Shown: one piece after another, positions 1 to 8,546 of the stretch
Position numbering within the stretch: the stretch's first letter is position 1
Layout of the letters: the number at the start of each line of letters is the position of its first letter
Translations under genes and position numbers: made by a program
Notes under the pieces: generated by a model
Seen by the model: only the letters and a program-made list of their open reading frames with translations
What the model was told of the DNA's origin: nothing
Databases searched by the model: none
Assembly: GCA_036388895.1 (NCBI GenBank)
Contig: DASVQY010000016.1
Location: 1-64,000, forward strand
Reading direction: 5' to 3'
DNA from: SXVE01 sp036388895
GTDB taxonomy: Bacteria > Acidobacteriota > Blastocatellia > Pyrinomonadales > Pyrinomonadaceae
Length of the DNA: 64,000 nt

Positions 1-945
1 AAAACGGCTCGACTTCCACCAATCAATCGTTTTTCGCAAGCCTTCTTCCAAACCGACAAGTTTCTTATATCCGAGCATCTCGACGGCTAGCGCATTCGAT
101 GATTGTGAATGCTTTACGTCGCCTCTTCGTTCCGGTTGATAAGCGGCTTTTACATCCGGTTTACCCGTGATTTCTTTGAGAACTTCCAAAAGCTCGTTCA
201 ATGAAATTCTCTCGCCGTTGGCGGCATTCATTACCTCTCCGATTCCTTTTTCTGTTTGCGCTGCTTTGATATTGGCGTCAACGACATTCGCAACATATGT
301 GAAATCTCTCGATTGTTCGCCGTCGCCGTAGATAACCGGCGTTTCGTTTTTCATCAAAGCGTCAATGAATCTGGAAATCACGCCCGAATACATCGAAGAA
401 GGATTCTGCCGCGGTCCGAAAACGTTAAAATAGCGAAGACAGATTGTCTCCAGTCCGTAAACCTTATTGAAAACCTGACAATAATATTCGCCCATCAGCT
501 TTGCCGCCGCGTAAGGCGAAAGCGGCTCCGGACGCATCGTTTCAATCTTCGGAAGAGTCGGTTGATCTCCGTAAGCCGAGCTTGAGGCGGCATAAATTAC
601 GCGGCGTACTTTCGCTTCTTTCGCCGCAAGCAAAAGATTCAAGGTGCCGTTGACGCACGCTTCGTGGGTTTCCAAAGGATTTTCCACAGACCGCGGAACG
701 CTCGGCAGCGCAGCTTCGTGAAAAATAATATCTACGTCTTCAACGGCTTTCTTTAACGCTTCGCTGTCATTCAAGTCGCCGCGAATCAAGTCGAAATCGC
801 CGCTTATTTCATCCAAATTTTCCTGAAAACCGGTGATGAAATTATCTAAAATTTTGACCTTTCCGCCTTGTTTGATCAATTCATCAGCCAGATTTGAACC
901 GATAAATCCCGCTCCTCCGGTCACAAGGAATCTCTCTGTTTTCAT
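1..945 (-). CDS. NAD-dependent nucleotide-sugar epimerase (SDR family), 3' end outside window
   Basis: Extended short-chain dehydrogenase that probably interconverts UDP-sugars (4-epimerase or dehydratase type) for surface polysaccharide. I translated it from ATG at 945; 315 codons are open to the window edge with no stop, so the C-terminus is missing, though the last residues (DWWKSS) look near-terminal for the family. The Rossmann motif GGAGFIG is at residues 10-16. A serine run near 122 and YAAAK at 145-149 form the catalytic triad. The later stretch YFNVFGPRQNP is typical of WbpP/UDP-hexose 4-epimerase relatives. It starts 52 bp after the UDP-glucose dehydrogenase stop on the same strand, so the two likely form a nucleotide-sugar operon. 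Exact substrate cannot be told. Confidence 0.9.
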   Translation of the reverse strand, partial: MKTERFLVTGGAGFIGSNLADELIKQGGKVKILDNFITGFQENLDEISGDFDLIRGDLNDSEALKKAVEDVDIIFHEAALPSVPRSVENPLETHEACVNGTLNLLLAAKEAKVRRVIYAASSSAYGDQPTLPKIETMRPEPLSPYAAAKLMGEYYCQVFNKVYGLETICLRYFNVFGPRQNPSSMYSGVISRFIDALMKNETPVIYGDGEQSRDFTYVANVVDANIKAAQTEKGIGEVMNAANGERISLNELLEVLKEITGKPDVKAAYQPERRGDVKHSQSSNALAVEMLGYKKLVGLEEGLRKTIDWWKSSRF

Positions 946-997
946 ATTATAAATAATTTGTCAGCACTTCTCGGACCAAACATACACTGAAAGTATT

Positions 998-2296
998 TTA
1001 ACGTCCTACGCCGACATACTCGAACCCTAATTCACGCATATCTTCGGGTTCGTAAATATTTCGCAAATCAGCGATCTTCGGAGATTTTAGAAGGCTTTTG
1101 ACTTTCTCCATATCTAGTGCCCGAAACTCGTTCCACTCGGTAATAATAACCAGAGCGTCGGCGCCGTCTATTACATCGTATTCGTCAGTCGCGAATTCAA
1201 CGTTTTCCAGACAATGTTTGGCTTCTTCCATCGCTACCGGATCATAAGCCTTGATATTTGCTCCGCGTTCCTGCATCGCTTTTATAATGTCTACAGCCGG
1301 TGATTCACGCATATCGTCGGTTTGCGGTTTGAACGAGAGTCCTAAGACGCCGATTTGTTTGTTGCTGAAATCACCGATTAATTTTTCGATTTTCGGAATC
1401 ATCGCTTGCCGCTGCCGCTCGTTTGCTTCAATAACAGCGTCTACTATCAAAGTTTCCACGCCGAATTGATCCGCGACGGTCGTGAGTGCGCGCGTATCTT
1501 TCGGGAAACAAGAACCTCCGTAACCCGGTCCGGGGTGTAAAAATTTTCTGCCGATGCGATTATCCATTCCCATACCTCGTGCAACGTCGTGAACGTCGCA
1601 GCCGATTGCGTCGCACAAATTCGCAATTTCGTTAATAAAGGTAATTTTTGTAGCGAGAAAAGCGTTCGCCGCGTATTTAATCAGTTCGGCTGCTTCGAGC
1701 GAAGTAATGACAACCGGCGTTTCAATCAGATAAAGCGGGCGATAAAGGTCTTTCATAATCGCTATCGCGTCTTCTTCGTTGCTGCCGATAACAACCCGGT
1801 CGGGGCGCATAAAATCATCAATAGCAGCGCCTTCACGCAAAAATTCCGGGTTCGATGCGACGCCGAAATTGGTTTTTATTTTCTGATGTTGATGAACGAA
1901 TTCTTTAAGCCATTTTCCTGTGCCGACCGGAACAGTTGATTTCGTCACGAGAACTTTGTAACCGTTCATCGCTTCGGCAACATCCTTTGCCGCCTGCTGG
2001 TAAAAACTCATATTCGGCGAGCCGTCTTCCTTTGGCGGAGTTCCGACGGCTAAGAAAACGACCAAAGCCTGTTCGACCGCAGATTTTATATCAGTCGTAA
2101 AATGAAGCCGCCCGGCTTTCGAGTTTTTCTCTACAATAGCATCCAAACCCGGTTCGTAAATGGGAATAATACCTTTTTTTAAGTTTTCAATTTTAGTTTC
2201 ATCTACGTCAACGCAGGTGACTTCAACTCCAAACTCAGCGAAGCAAGCGCCTGTCACTAAACCAACGTACCCCGTTCCAATAACTGTAATATGCAT
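998..2296 (-). CDS. ugd: UDP-glucose 6-dehydrogenase
   Basis: Oxidises UDP-glucose to UDP-glucuronate with two NAD+, supplying acidic sugar for exopolysaccharide or capsule. 432 aa, the normal family length. The N-terminal dinucleotide site GTGYVGLVTG is at residues 7-16. The central helical segment has KYAANAFLATKITFINEIA at about 208-226. The catalytic cysteine lies in GYGGSCFPKD at about residue 263. The C-terminal UDP-binding domain contains GLSFKPQTDDMRESP. Weak ribosome site AAAGGA about 14 nt before the ATG. The epimerase follows downstream on the same strand, and the two act in one UDP-sugar route. Confident for function; substrate assumed from close family similarity. Confidence 0.95.
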   Translation of the reverse strand: MHITVIGTGYVGLVTGACFAEFGVEVTCVDVDETKIENLKKGIIPIYEPGLDAIVEKNSKAGRLHFTTDIKSAVEQALVVFLAVGTPPKEDGSPNMSFYQQAAKDVAEAMNGYKVLVTKSTVPVGTGKWLKEFVHQHQKIKTNFGVASNPEFLREGAAIDDFMRPDRVVIGSNEEDAIAIMKDLYRPLYLIETPVVITSLEAAELIKYAANAFLATKITFINEIANLCDAIGCDVHDVARGMGMDNRIGRKFLHPGPGYGGSCFPKDTRALTTVADQFGVETLIVDAVIEANERQRQAMIPKIEKLIGDFSNKQIGVLGLSFKPQTDDMRESPAVDIIKAMQERGANIKAYDPVAMEEAKHCLENVEFATDEYDVIDGADALVIITEWNEFRALDMEKVKSLLKSPKIADLRNIYEPEDMRELGFEYVGVGR

Positions 2297-2371
2297 AGAT
2301 AATTCAAAAAGTCCTTTATTTATAAATTGTTATGATAATTGTTCAATATTTCACAAATACAGACAAAGTTT

Positions 2372-2403
2372 TGCGGGTCACATTTTTAAAAATATGACCC
2401 GCA
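2372..2403 (-). terminator. Intrinsic terminator after the FecR-like gene
   Basis: Perfect hairpin with arms TGCGGGTCA (2372-2380) and TGACCCGCA (2395-2403) and a largely self-paired AT centre. On the minus strand it is followed by AAAAC and then TTTG, so the U-tract is weak. It separates the 2449-3171 gene from ugd. Confidence 0.6.
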
Positions 2404-2448
2404 GATTTAGTCCAATTATAGGTTTTCAAAGTTAGCAACGATGATTAA

Positions 2449-3171
2449 TTATCGATTCGAGCTAACGATAATCGGAGTTTCAGGCGTATTTGTCGTTTCA
2501 TTATTGCTGCCGATAAGAATAGCCGTTCCAACAGCACCTGCTGCAGCGAGCAGAATCAAAGCAATCGGTAATGCGCCTAAACCGAGCGTAGCGACCGGCG
2601 GAGCTGAATTCGGACGCAAGCAAGGCTGACAACCCGTTTGCGAAAGATTTCCGGCTGTCGCATCGGTTCCAGCCGCGACTTGCTTGTCATTGTTACCGCT
2701 TCTCATCGTTACTAAACCTGAAATGGTATCAACGTGAGTATGCGAACATTCAACTTCGACCGCAAAACTATTAGCCTGTCCGGCATCGGCAATAATAGCC
2801 GAATCTTTTGTAGTAATAGTTGTCGCAATACCCGAAGTATTGGAGACGCGAGCTTTACCTGATGAAAGAATACCGACAATATTTGTGTCGGCAAATTTCA
2901 ATGTCATATTTGAATCAGCCGCAAGCTCAACTCTGCCGATTTTGCCTAAATTGATAACTGCGCTTGAATTTGCGCCCGTTACAATTGTGCTGCCTGAAAC
3001 AACCGTCGAATTTGTTACCGCCGGTTGCCCGTTAACGGTAACGTTTCCGGTTACCGAAATTACACCCGTCACATCCGGCGCGGCTGCGAAAGCAACCATT
3101 GAATACACGCACCAAACAGCGACGGCAGTTAATACTGTGATAGATTTACGAATCCCATTTTTGCCGAGCAT
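2449..3171 (-). CDS. Secreted FecR-like protein with C-terminal membrane segment (paralogue of 3286-3900)
   Basis: 240 aa, no certain family name. Residues about 10-30 form a signal peptide or N-terminal membrane helix ending AFAAAPD. The middle (about 35-165) reads as a short beta-rich FecR-like domain: GxVSVTG, a VNGQPA loop, VSGSTIVTGANSSAVINLGKIG, then a second beta segment. CSHTHVD and CQPC cysteines follow. Residues about 195-222 are hydrophobic (LGLGALPIALILLAAAGAVG), followed by a polar tail ending IIVSSNR. Strong Shine-Dalgarno AGGAGG before the ATG. Its neighbour upstream shares the SAIINLGKIG core and the same order of parts, so the pair arose by tandem duplication. Possible role in surface polysaccharide export or envelope structure; inferred only from position beside ugd. 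Confidence 0.8.
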   Translation of the reverse strand: MLGKNGIRKSITVLTAVAVWCVYSMVAFAAAPDVTGVISVTGNVTVNGQPAVTNSTVVSGSTIVTGANSSAVINLGKIGRVELAADSNMTLKFADTNIVGILSSGKARVSNTSGIATTITTKDSAIIADAGQANSFAVEVECSHTHVDTISGLVTMRSGNNDKQVAAGTDATAGNLSQTGCQPCLRPNSAPPVATLGLGALPIALILLAAAGAVGTAILIGSNNETTNTPETPIIVSSNR

Positions 3172-3239
3172 TTTATAAATATCCTCCTGAATCAGTTCCT
3201 TTAATGATTCTTCTTATGAATGAAGTAAAACCTTTCGTG

Positions 3240-3267
3240 ATTATACGTTTCTAAAGCATTAAATCAA
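3240..3267 (-). promoter_or_regulatory. Sigma70-type promoter for the 2449-3171 gene
   Basis: On the minus strand, TTGATT (3262-3267), 16 bp, TATAAT (3240-3245). It lies in the 114-bp gap between the two paralogues, so the second copy appears to have its own promoter. Confidence 0.6.
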
Positions 3268-3285
3268 GAAAGGATTGATGTAAAA

Positions 3286-3900
3286 TTAACGGGGCGTACT
3301 CACAACCGTTGAATTGCCGCCTAATTGTATCTGGTTGTTATCGTCGTCACCGACAACGCCTGTCGCAATAATAATAGCCGCGACCGCGCCGCCTAAGATA
3401 AGCGCATAGGGAACCCATGCAGCGCCGCCGCCGCTACCGTTATTGTCATCGTCTTGAGCTTTACCGGTCGCAGTTGCGGAGTCGCCTGCATTGAGTTTCA
3501 AAGTTTCGCCGCCGGCGGTTTTGATGTTGACGCTTTCAGCAGCATTGACGACGGTTAATTTGCCTGAGAGCAAATCGCCGCTAATTCCTTTTTCATTGAA
3601 GGATAAAACTAAGTTGGTTTTCGGCGCGAGTTGAATTTTGCCGATTTTACCTAAATTAATAATGGCGCTTGTATTGTCGGGTGTTGCAATCGTGCTTGCC
3701 GAAAAAACCGAACGACCGCTTTTTGCCGGTTCGCCGTTGACTATAACGGAAGGCGCTTCGCCATTAACATTTTGTCCGGCAACGATAAGTTCACCGGCAA
3801 TTTTCCCCGAGTTTGCCAGAGTAACCATTGAGTAGGTTACGATTACGGCAAAAACCAAGCACGTTGAAAGTGCTTTCTGAATCCACAGTTTGCTATTCAT
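3286..3900 (-). CDS. Secreted FecR-like protein, first copy of tandem pair
   Basis: 204 aa, same plan as the neighbour at 2449-3171. N-terminal hydrophobic segment at about 12-28 (TCLVFAVIVTYSMVTLA). A beta-rich domain contains VIVNGEPAKSGRSV and SAIINLGKIGKIQLAPKTNLVLSF. An acidic Asn/Gly linker (QDDDNNGSGG) leads to a hydrophobic helix at about 160-182 and a tail ending STVVSTPR. It lacks the cysteine pairs of its paralogue. Shine-Dalgarno GAGGAG six bases before ATG. Likely anchored in the envelope; role unknown. The shared FecR-like core suggests a structural or sensing part rather than an enzyme. Confidence 0.8.
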   Translation of the reverse strand: MNSKLWIQKALSTCLVFAVIVTYSMVTLANSGKIAGELIVAGQNVNGEAPSVIVNGEPAKSGRSVFSASTIATPDNTSAIINLGKIGKIQLAPKTNLVLSFNEKGISGDLLSGKLTVVNAAESVNIKTAGGETLKLNAGDSATATGKAQDDDNNGSGGGAAWVPYALILGGAVAAIIIATGVVGDDDNNQIQLGGNSTVVSTPR

Positions 3901-3956
3901 ATTTCTCCTCTTGTATCGCGTAAAATCAATAATTTCAAAAAATCAAACCTTTCAAT

Positions 3957-3985
3957 CTTTTACACGAATTATTAAATGATGTCAA
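3957..3985 (-). promoter_or_regulatory. Sigma70-type promoter for the 3286-3900 gene
   Basis: On the minus strand TTGACA (3980-3985), 17 bp spacer, TAAAAG (3957-3962), about 60 bp before the start codon. Perfect -35 box and a fair -10. Confidence 0.65.
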
Positions 3986-4413
3986 TAATTTCTTGGATAA
4001 AAGCGTAAAATTTGAAAGATAAAGGTTTCTAGTCTTTGTAGATAAGAACTAAATTTATTTCGGGAAATAGTTATAGCATACTTGCGGGCGAATTCAAAGG
4101 TTATTTAGCGAGATTTTTTTCAGGCGTGTCTATTAAATTTTCACTGTCTTTTCCGGGAGCGGGATTCATCGAAACCGGTATTTTTATTTGAAAAAGCGGG
4201 AAAGATTATAAATTGTTTGAAAAATTGTTTACCGTCAAATTGCCACTGATTTGAGGAAAAAACGTAATCAATCCCTTATATTTATAAAACGTATTTATAA
4301 AAACCAAAATAAAGAAGGCTTTAATTCAGAAAATTCAGATGAAAGGCTTCGATTTCTTTTGCCGAAAAATGAAATATTTGCTTTAATCGGTGAATCTCGT
4401 CCGAAATTTTCCA
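3986..4413. other. Gene-free gap between divergent genes
   Basis: About 430 bp of AT-rich sequence between the minus-strand FecR-like gene and the plus-strand binding-protein gene. An in-frame extension of the binding protein reaches back to 4251, but it lacks a ribosome site and would bury the lipoprotein signal, so I treat it as untranslated leader. No convincing promoter, hairpin or small gene recognised. Confidence 0.5.
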
Positions 4414-4430
4414 AAGGAGAAAAATTTTTA

Positions 4431-5522
4431 ATGAAATTGAAAGCATTATTATTGCTTATTACCGCTATGCTAATCGCTTCGTGCGTCAGCGCGCCGCAAA
4501 ACGGCGGAAGTACGTCGCAAACCAATTCGCCGCAAAGTAACAATAACGATCCGAATCGTAAAATAAAAATCGGTTTTTCAATGGCGACGGTCAAAGAAGA
4601 ACGCTGGCAGCGCGACCGGCAGGCGTTTGAGGCGCGATGTAAAGAATTAAACATCGAATGTTTAATAACGGTTGCCGATAACAGCAAGGAAAAACAAGTC
4701 AACGACGTTGATAATTTGCTGACGAAAAACATAGACGTTCTGGTCATCGCGCCGGACGATGCGACACAAGCGGCTTCGATGGTTGAAAAAGCAAAGGCGC
4801 AAGGCGTGCCGGTCATCAGTTACGACCGTTTGATAAATTCCGACAAAATTGATTTGTATATTTCTCATCAAGTTCCGATCATCGGCAGAAAAATGGCGGA
4901 ATACGCGCTTTCAAAAGTTCCGAAAGGAAATTACGTAATGGTTTACGGCGACGCTACCGACAATAATTCGCTGATTATGAAAAAAGCGCAGATGGAGGTT
5001 TTACAGCCTGCGATTGACAGAGGCGACATCAAAATCGTTGCGGAACAGCACGCCAAGGGCTGGAGCAAAGAAGAGGCTTTGAAAATCGTCGAAAACGCGC
5101 TCACACAAAATAATAACAATGTCGCAGCCATTGTCGCTTCCAATGACGGAACGGCAGGCGGTGCTGTGCAGGCGCTGGCAACCCAAGGTTTAACAGGAAA
5201 AGTTTTAGTTACCGGACAGGACGCGCAGATTGATGCTTTGCAGAGCATTGCCGAAGGCAAGCAGACGATGACGATTTATAAACCGATTATTCCGCTTGCC
5301 AATACGGCGGTCGAATCGGCGATAAAATTGGCGAAAAAAGAACCTTTAGCCGAAGCAAAGCCTTTTACGAATGACGTTATCAAAAAAGATGTTCCGTCAA
5401 TACTGCTCGAAGTGACCGCCGTTGATAAAGACAAATTGATGGATACAGTTGTAAAAGACGGCTACGCCAAATTTGAAGACGTTTACAAAAATGTTCCGGC
5501 GGATCAACGCCCGAAAAGATAG
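4431..5522 (+). CDS. xylF: Sugar ABC transporter substrate-binding lipoprotein (XylF-like)
   Basis: Periplasmic pentose/hexose-binding protein that delivers sugar to the permease encoded downstream. 363 aa from ATG 4431, chosen because AAAGGAGAAA lies just upstream and the product then begins with a lipoprotein signal (MKLKALLLLITAMLIASC, lipidated cysteine at 18). Mature region is a type I periplasmic-binding fold: KIGFSMATVKEERWQRD, NVDNLLTKNIDVLVIAPDDA, VPVISYDRLI, IVASNDGTAGGAVQAL and KVLVTGQDA are all typical of XylF. The ATPase and permease genes follow. Anchoring by lipid rather than free secretion is somewhat unusual for a Gram-negative importer. Sugar preference is not proven. Confidence 0.9.
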   Translation: MKLKALLLLITAMLIASCVSAPQNGGSTSQTNSPQSNNNDPNRKIKIGFSMATVKEERWQRDRQAFEARCKELNIECLITVADNSKEKQVNDVDNLLTKNIDVLVIAPDDATQAASMVEKAKAQGVPVISYDRLINSDKIDLYISHQVPIIGRKMAEYALSKVPKGNYVMVYGDATDNNSLIMKKAQMEVLQPAIDRGDIKIVAEQHAKGWSKEEALKIVENALTQNNNNVAAIVASNDGTAGGAVQALATQGLTGKVLVTGQDAQIDALQSIAEGKQTMTIYKPIIPLANTAVESAIKLAKKEPLAEAKPFTNDVIKKDVPSILLEVTAVDKDKLMDTVVKDGYAKFEDVYKNVPADQRPKR

Positions 5523-5530
5523 TTCTTTAA

Positions 5531-5720
5531 GATAGTTACAGGAAGTTCCAGATAGTTGCAGATAGTTACAGGAAGTTTGCAGAAATTTACAACAAGTTCT
5601 AAGTAGTTAGAAAAAATGTTAAGAAGTTTCAAAAGAAAATAACCTATAACTGGACTTACATCTGTATTTTTGCTGCTGCTTAACTTTCTGGAACTTCCTG
5701 CAGCTTCCCGTAAACTTTAA
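5531..5720 (+). repeat. Self-complementary decamer array in the xylF-xylG spacer
   Basis: Nineteen 10-nt steps fill the spacer. In the left half AGTT recurs every 10 nt (units such as GATAGTTACA and GGAAGTTCCA). In the right half ACTT recurs in the same register (units TAACTTTCTG, GAACTTCCTG). CAGGAAGTTCCAG at 5539-5551 is the exact reverse complement of 5688-5700. The middle units are degenerate. No Shine-Dalgarno is visible before the xylG start that follows five bases later. Confidence 0.8.
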
Positions 5721-5725
5721 GATTT

Positions 5726-7240
5726 ATGAATCCACTTCTCGAAATGCGCGCGGTTACCAAAGAGTTTCCCGGCGTAAAAGCTCTCGACGGCGTAACTTTC
5801 GATCTTCGTGAAGGCGAATTTCACGCGCTCGTCGGCGAAAACGGCGCCGGAAAATCTACTTTGATGAAGATTTTATCCGGCATTTATCCGGTCGGAACTT
5901 ACGGCGGTGAAATTGTGATTAACGGCGAAAAGCGAGAGTTTCAAAATATCAGAGAAGCCGAAGCCGCCGGAATCGCTATTATTTTTCAAGAACTTTCGCT
6001 CGTTAAAGAATTAACCGTCAGCGAAAATATCTTTCTCGGGCGCGAGCCGTCGCGCTTCGGCGTGATAAATTGGGCTGAGCTTTATCGAAAATCGGCGGAA
6101 ATGCTTAAAGAATTGCATCTGCCGATTAATCCGCGCACGCCGGTCGGAAATCTCGGAATCGGACAACAGCAGCTCGTTGAAATCGCCAAAGCTCTGTCGC
6201 AAAACGCGCGCATTCTCGTTTTAGACGAGCCGACGGCGGCGCTCACCGAAACCGAGGTCGAAACGCTGTTTGAAATACTGCGAAAATTAAAAACTCGCGG
6301 CGTCGGAATGATTTATATTTCTCATAAACTTGACGAAGTTTTTGCGATGAGCGACCGAATAACCGTTCTGCGCGACGGAAAAACAGTCGGAACTCACGCG
6401 ACGCAGGATTTAAACAACGAAAAAGTAATTTCACTGATGGTCGGACGTGAAGTCGGCGACATTTTCCCGAAAACCGAGCACGAATTCGGCGAAATCGCGC
6501 TTGAAGTCAAAAACTTAGACGCATACGATCTCGATAATCCGAACAAAAAGACGGTTGATAATATTTCTTTCAACGTCCGAAAGGGTGAAGTTCTAGGGAT
6601 TGCCGGTTTGATGGGGGCGGGCAGGAGCGAGCTTTTAATGGCAATTTTCGGAGCGTGGTTCGGAAAAACGTCGGGCGAGACCTTTATCGAGGGCAAAAAA
6701 GTCTCGATAAATACGCCGTCCGATGCGATAAAAAACGGCGTCGGCTTCGTCACGGAAGATCGCAAGCGTTTCGGTTTGATTCTGGAACAGACGATTTTGG
6801 ACAATATGACGCTCGCCGGTTTGAAACAGGTTTCCGGTGAGTTTTTAACGCATCGCTCGCGCGAAACCGTTGCGGCGAAGGCGGCGGCGAATTCATTAAG
6901 GGTTAAAGCAAGCTCGATTTTGACTGTCGCCGGAACTCTTTCGGGCGGCAACCAGCAAAAGGTAGTGCTCGGAAAATGGCTTTTGACGAAACCGAAGATT
7001 CTATTTCTCGACGAACCGACGCGCGGTATTGATGTCGGCGCGAAACAGGAAATTTACGCGGAAATCAACAAATTGGCGAAAGAAGGACTGGCAATCGTAA
7101 TGGTTTCATCGGAGTTGCCGGAAGTTTTAGGCTTGTCAGACCGCATTTTGGTTTTGCACGAAGGCAAATTAACCGGCGAATTTTCCAAAACAGAAGCGAC
7201 GCCCGAAAAAGTTATGGCGGCGGCGACCGGTTATCAATAA
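5726..7240 (+). CDS. xylG: Sugar ABC transporter ATP-binding protein (XylG/RbsA type)
   Basis: 504 aa with two tandem ABC domains, the usual layout of carbohydrate importers of the CUT2 class. Domain 1 (about 1-245): Walker A GENGAGKST, signature-region LGIGQQQLVEIAKAL, Walker B ILVLDEPTAAL. Domain 2 (about 255-500): degenerate Walker A GLMGAGRSE, signature LSGGNQQKVVLGKWL, Walker B ILFLDEPTRGIDVGAKQE. The weak second Walker A is normal in this class. It powers import through the permease 17 bp downstream. Start chosen at the only ATG preceding the conserved N-terminus; it lacks a clear ribosome site. Confidence 0.95.
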   Translation: MNPLLEMRAVTKEFPGVKALDGVTFDLREGEFHALVGENGAGKSTLMKILSGIYPVGTYGGEIVINGEKREFQNIREAEAAGIAIIFQELSLVKELTVSENIFLGREPSRFGVINWAELYRKSAEMLKELHLPINPRTPVGNLGIGQQQLVEIAKALSQNARILVLDEPTAALTETEVETLFEILRKLKTRGVGMIYISHKLDEVFAMSDRITVLRDGKTVGTHATQDLNNEKVISLMVGREVGDIFPKTEHEFGEIALEVKNLDAYDLDNPNKKTVDNISFNVRKGEVLGIAGLMGAGRSELLMAIFGAWFGKTSGETFIEGKKVSINTPSDAIKNGVGFVTEDRKRFGLILEQTILDNMTLAGLKQVSGEFLTHRSRETVAAKAAANSLRVKASSILTVAGTLSGGNQQKVVLGKWLLTKPKILFLDEPTRGIDVGAKQEIYAEINKLAKEGLAIVMVSSELPEVLGLSDRILVLHEGKLTGEFSKTEATPEKVMAAATGYQ

Positions 7241-7256
7241 GTTGTAAACACAAAAT

Positions 7257-8414
7257 ATGAACGAAATTAAAGAAATTAAAGAAAACGGCTTTAAGCTGCA
7301 AACGTCGTCGCTTCGCGCATACACGATGATCGGCGCGCTGATTTTGATTTGGCTTTTTTTTCACTGGCAAACCGGCGGCATTTTCCTCAGTTATAGAAAT
7401 TTATCGAATTTGATGCTGCAAACTTCCGTAACTGGAATTCTCGCCGTCGGAATGCTGATGGTGATCGTTTCGGGAAATATAGATTTGTCGGTCGGTTCAG
7501 TTTTGGGTTTGGCGGGCGGCGTCAGCGCGGTTTTGTTGACGAGTTGGGGCTACGGTCTCGCGCCGGCAATTTTAGCGGCGATTGCCGTCGCCGTAGCAAT
7601 CGGGCTTTTTCACGGCGTTCTCGTCGCGTATCTGAATATTCCGGCTTTTATTGTAACTTTAGGCGGACTTCTGGCGTGGCGCGGCGCGATCAAAGGAATA
7701 TCCCAAAGCGAAACAATACCGATAACCGATGGAACATTTAAATCTATCGGACAAAATTACGTCGCGCCGCAAATCGGCTGGATTCTGGCGGCGATTGGAA
7801 TTGCGGCGGTTCTGTTTCTGGCTTTCAGAAAAGCCCGAACGCAGAAAGAATACGGTTTGGGAGATGCGAACTTAACCAGAATTTTAGCCGAAGCGTTACT
7901 GCCGATTGGCGCAATCGTCGTTTTTATATTCGTGATGAATTCCTACGCCGGGGTGCCGATTCCGGTTCTTATTTTTCTCGTTATCGCGCTCGTCGGTTTT
8001 TTCATTACAAATAACACGACTTTCGGACGTTATCTTTACGCCATCGGCGGAAACTCGGACGCAGCCCGGCTTTCGGGAATTAATAATAAAGTCAACATCG
8101 TCAAAGTTTTCGCATTGATGGGAGCATTGACCGGAATCGCGGCGCTGATTTTCACCGCGCGAGTCGGCAGCGCTTCGCCGGATGCGGGAGTTTTAAAGGA
8201 ATTGGATGCGATTGCGGCTTGCGTCATCGGCGGCGCGAGTCTAATGGGCGGACGCGGCACGGTTTTCGGCGCGTGTCTCGGCGCGCTGATTATGTCGAGT
8301 CTCGATAACGGAATGTCATTGCTCAATGTTCGCGATTTTATGCAGGAATTGATCAAGGGAACGATTCTCGTCGCCGCCGTCGCAGTTGATATGTTCGGCA
8401 GAAAGGATTTATAA
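7257..8414 (+). CDS. xylH: Sugar ABC transporter permease (XylH type)
   Basis: 385 aa integral inner-membrane permease of the BPD_transp_2 family. It has about ten hydrophobic segments, the first at about 22-38 (MIGALILIWLFFHW). The family hallmark GNIDLSVGSVLGLAGG is at about 75-90, and VIGGASLMGGRGTVFGACLGALIM lies near the C-terminus. An extra hydrophilic stretch around 190-210 (RKARTQKEYGLGDA) is a XylH-like feature. It sits 16 bp after xylG, so the two are certainly co-transcribed. With the binding protein it forms a complete CUT2 importer. No xylose isomerase or xylulokinase is adjacent; a ROK kinase is next. Confidence 0.93.
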   Translation: MNEIKEIKENGFKLQTSSLRAYTMIGALILIWLFFHWQTGGIFLSYRNLSNLMLQTSVTGILAVGMLMVIVSGNIDLSVGSVLGLAGGVSAVLLTSWGYGLAPAILAAIAVAVAIGLFHGVLVAYLNIPAFIVTLGGLLAWRGAIKGISQSETIPITDGTFKSIGQNYVAPQIGWILAAIGIAAVLFLAFRKARTQKEYGLGDANLTRILAEALLPIGAIVVFIFVMNSYAGVPIPVLIFLVIALVGFFITNNTTFGRYLYAIGGNSDAARLSGINNKVNIVKVFALMGALTGIAALIFTARVGSASPDAGVLKELDAIAACVIGGASLMGGRGTVFGACLGALIMSSLDNGMSLLNVRDFMQELIKGTILVAAVAVDMFGRKDL

Positions 8415-8546
8415 AAACTCGATTTTTATTTTCTGTGTTTCTTTAATTTTTTCTCTAATTTAAGTTTTTCCAGTATTTTTCTGAACGATTTGAGCGTTTG
8501 CTTTCGAGCTTACGCTTTTTCAATTATAAATAAAATTACAAATAAA

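Noticed and set aside
256..585. Plus-strand open frame opposite the epimerase
   Set aside because: It lies fully antisense to a clear SDR epimerase and its product is arginine-rich and without family features.
4251..4430. N-terminal extension of the sugar-binding protein
   Set aside because: No ribosome site at 4251, and the later ATG has one and gives a proper lipoprotein signal.
8490..8546. Earlier start of the ROK kinase
   Set aside because: The extra 19 residues do not resemble the family N-terminus, which begins at the LATDLGGTN region.
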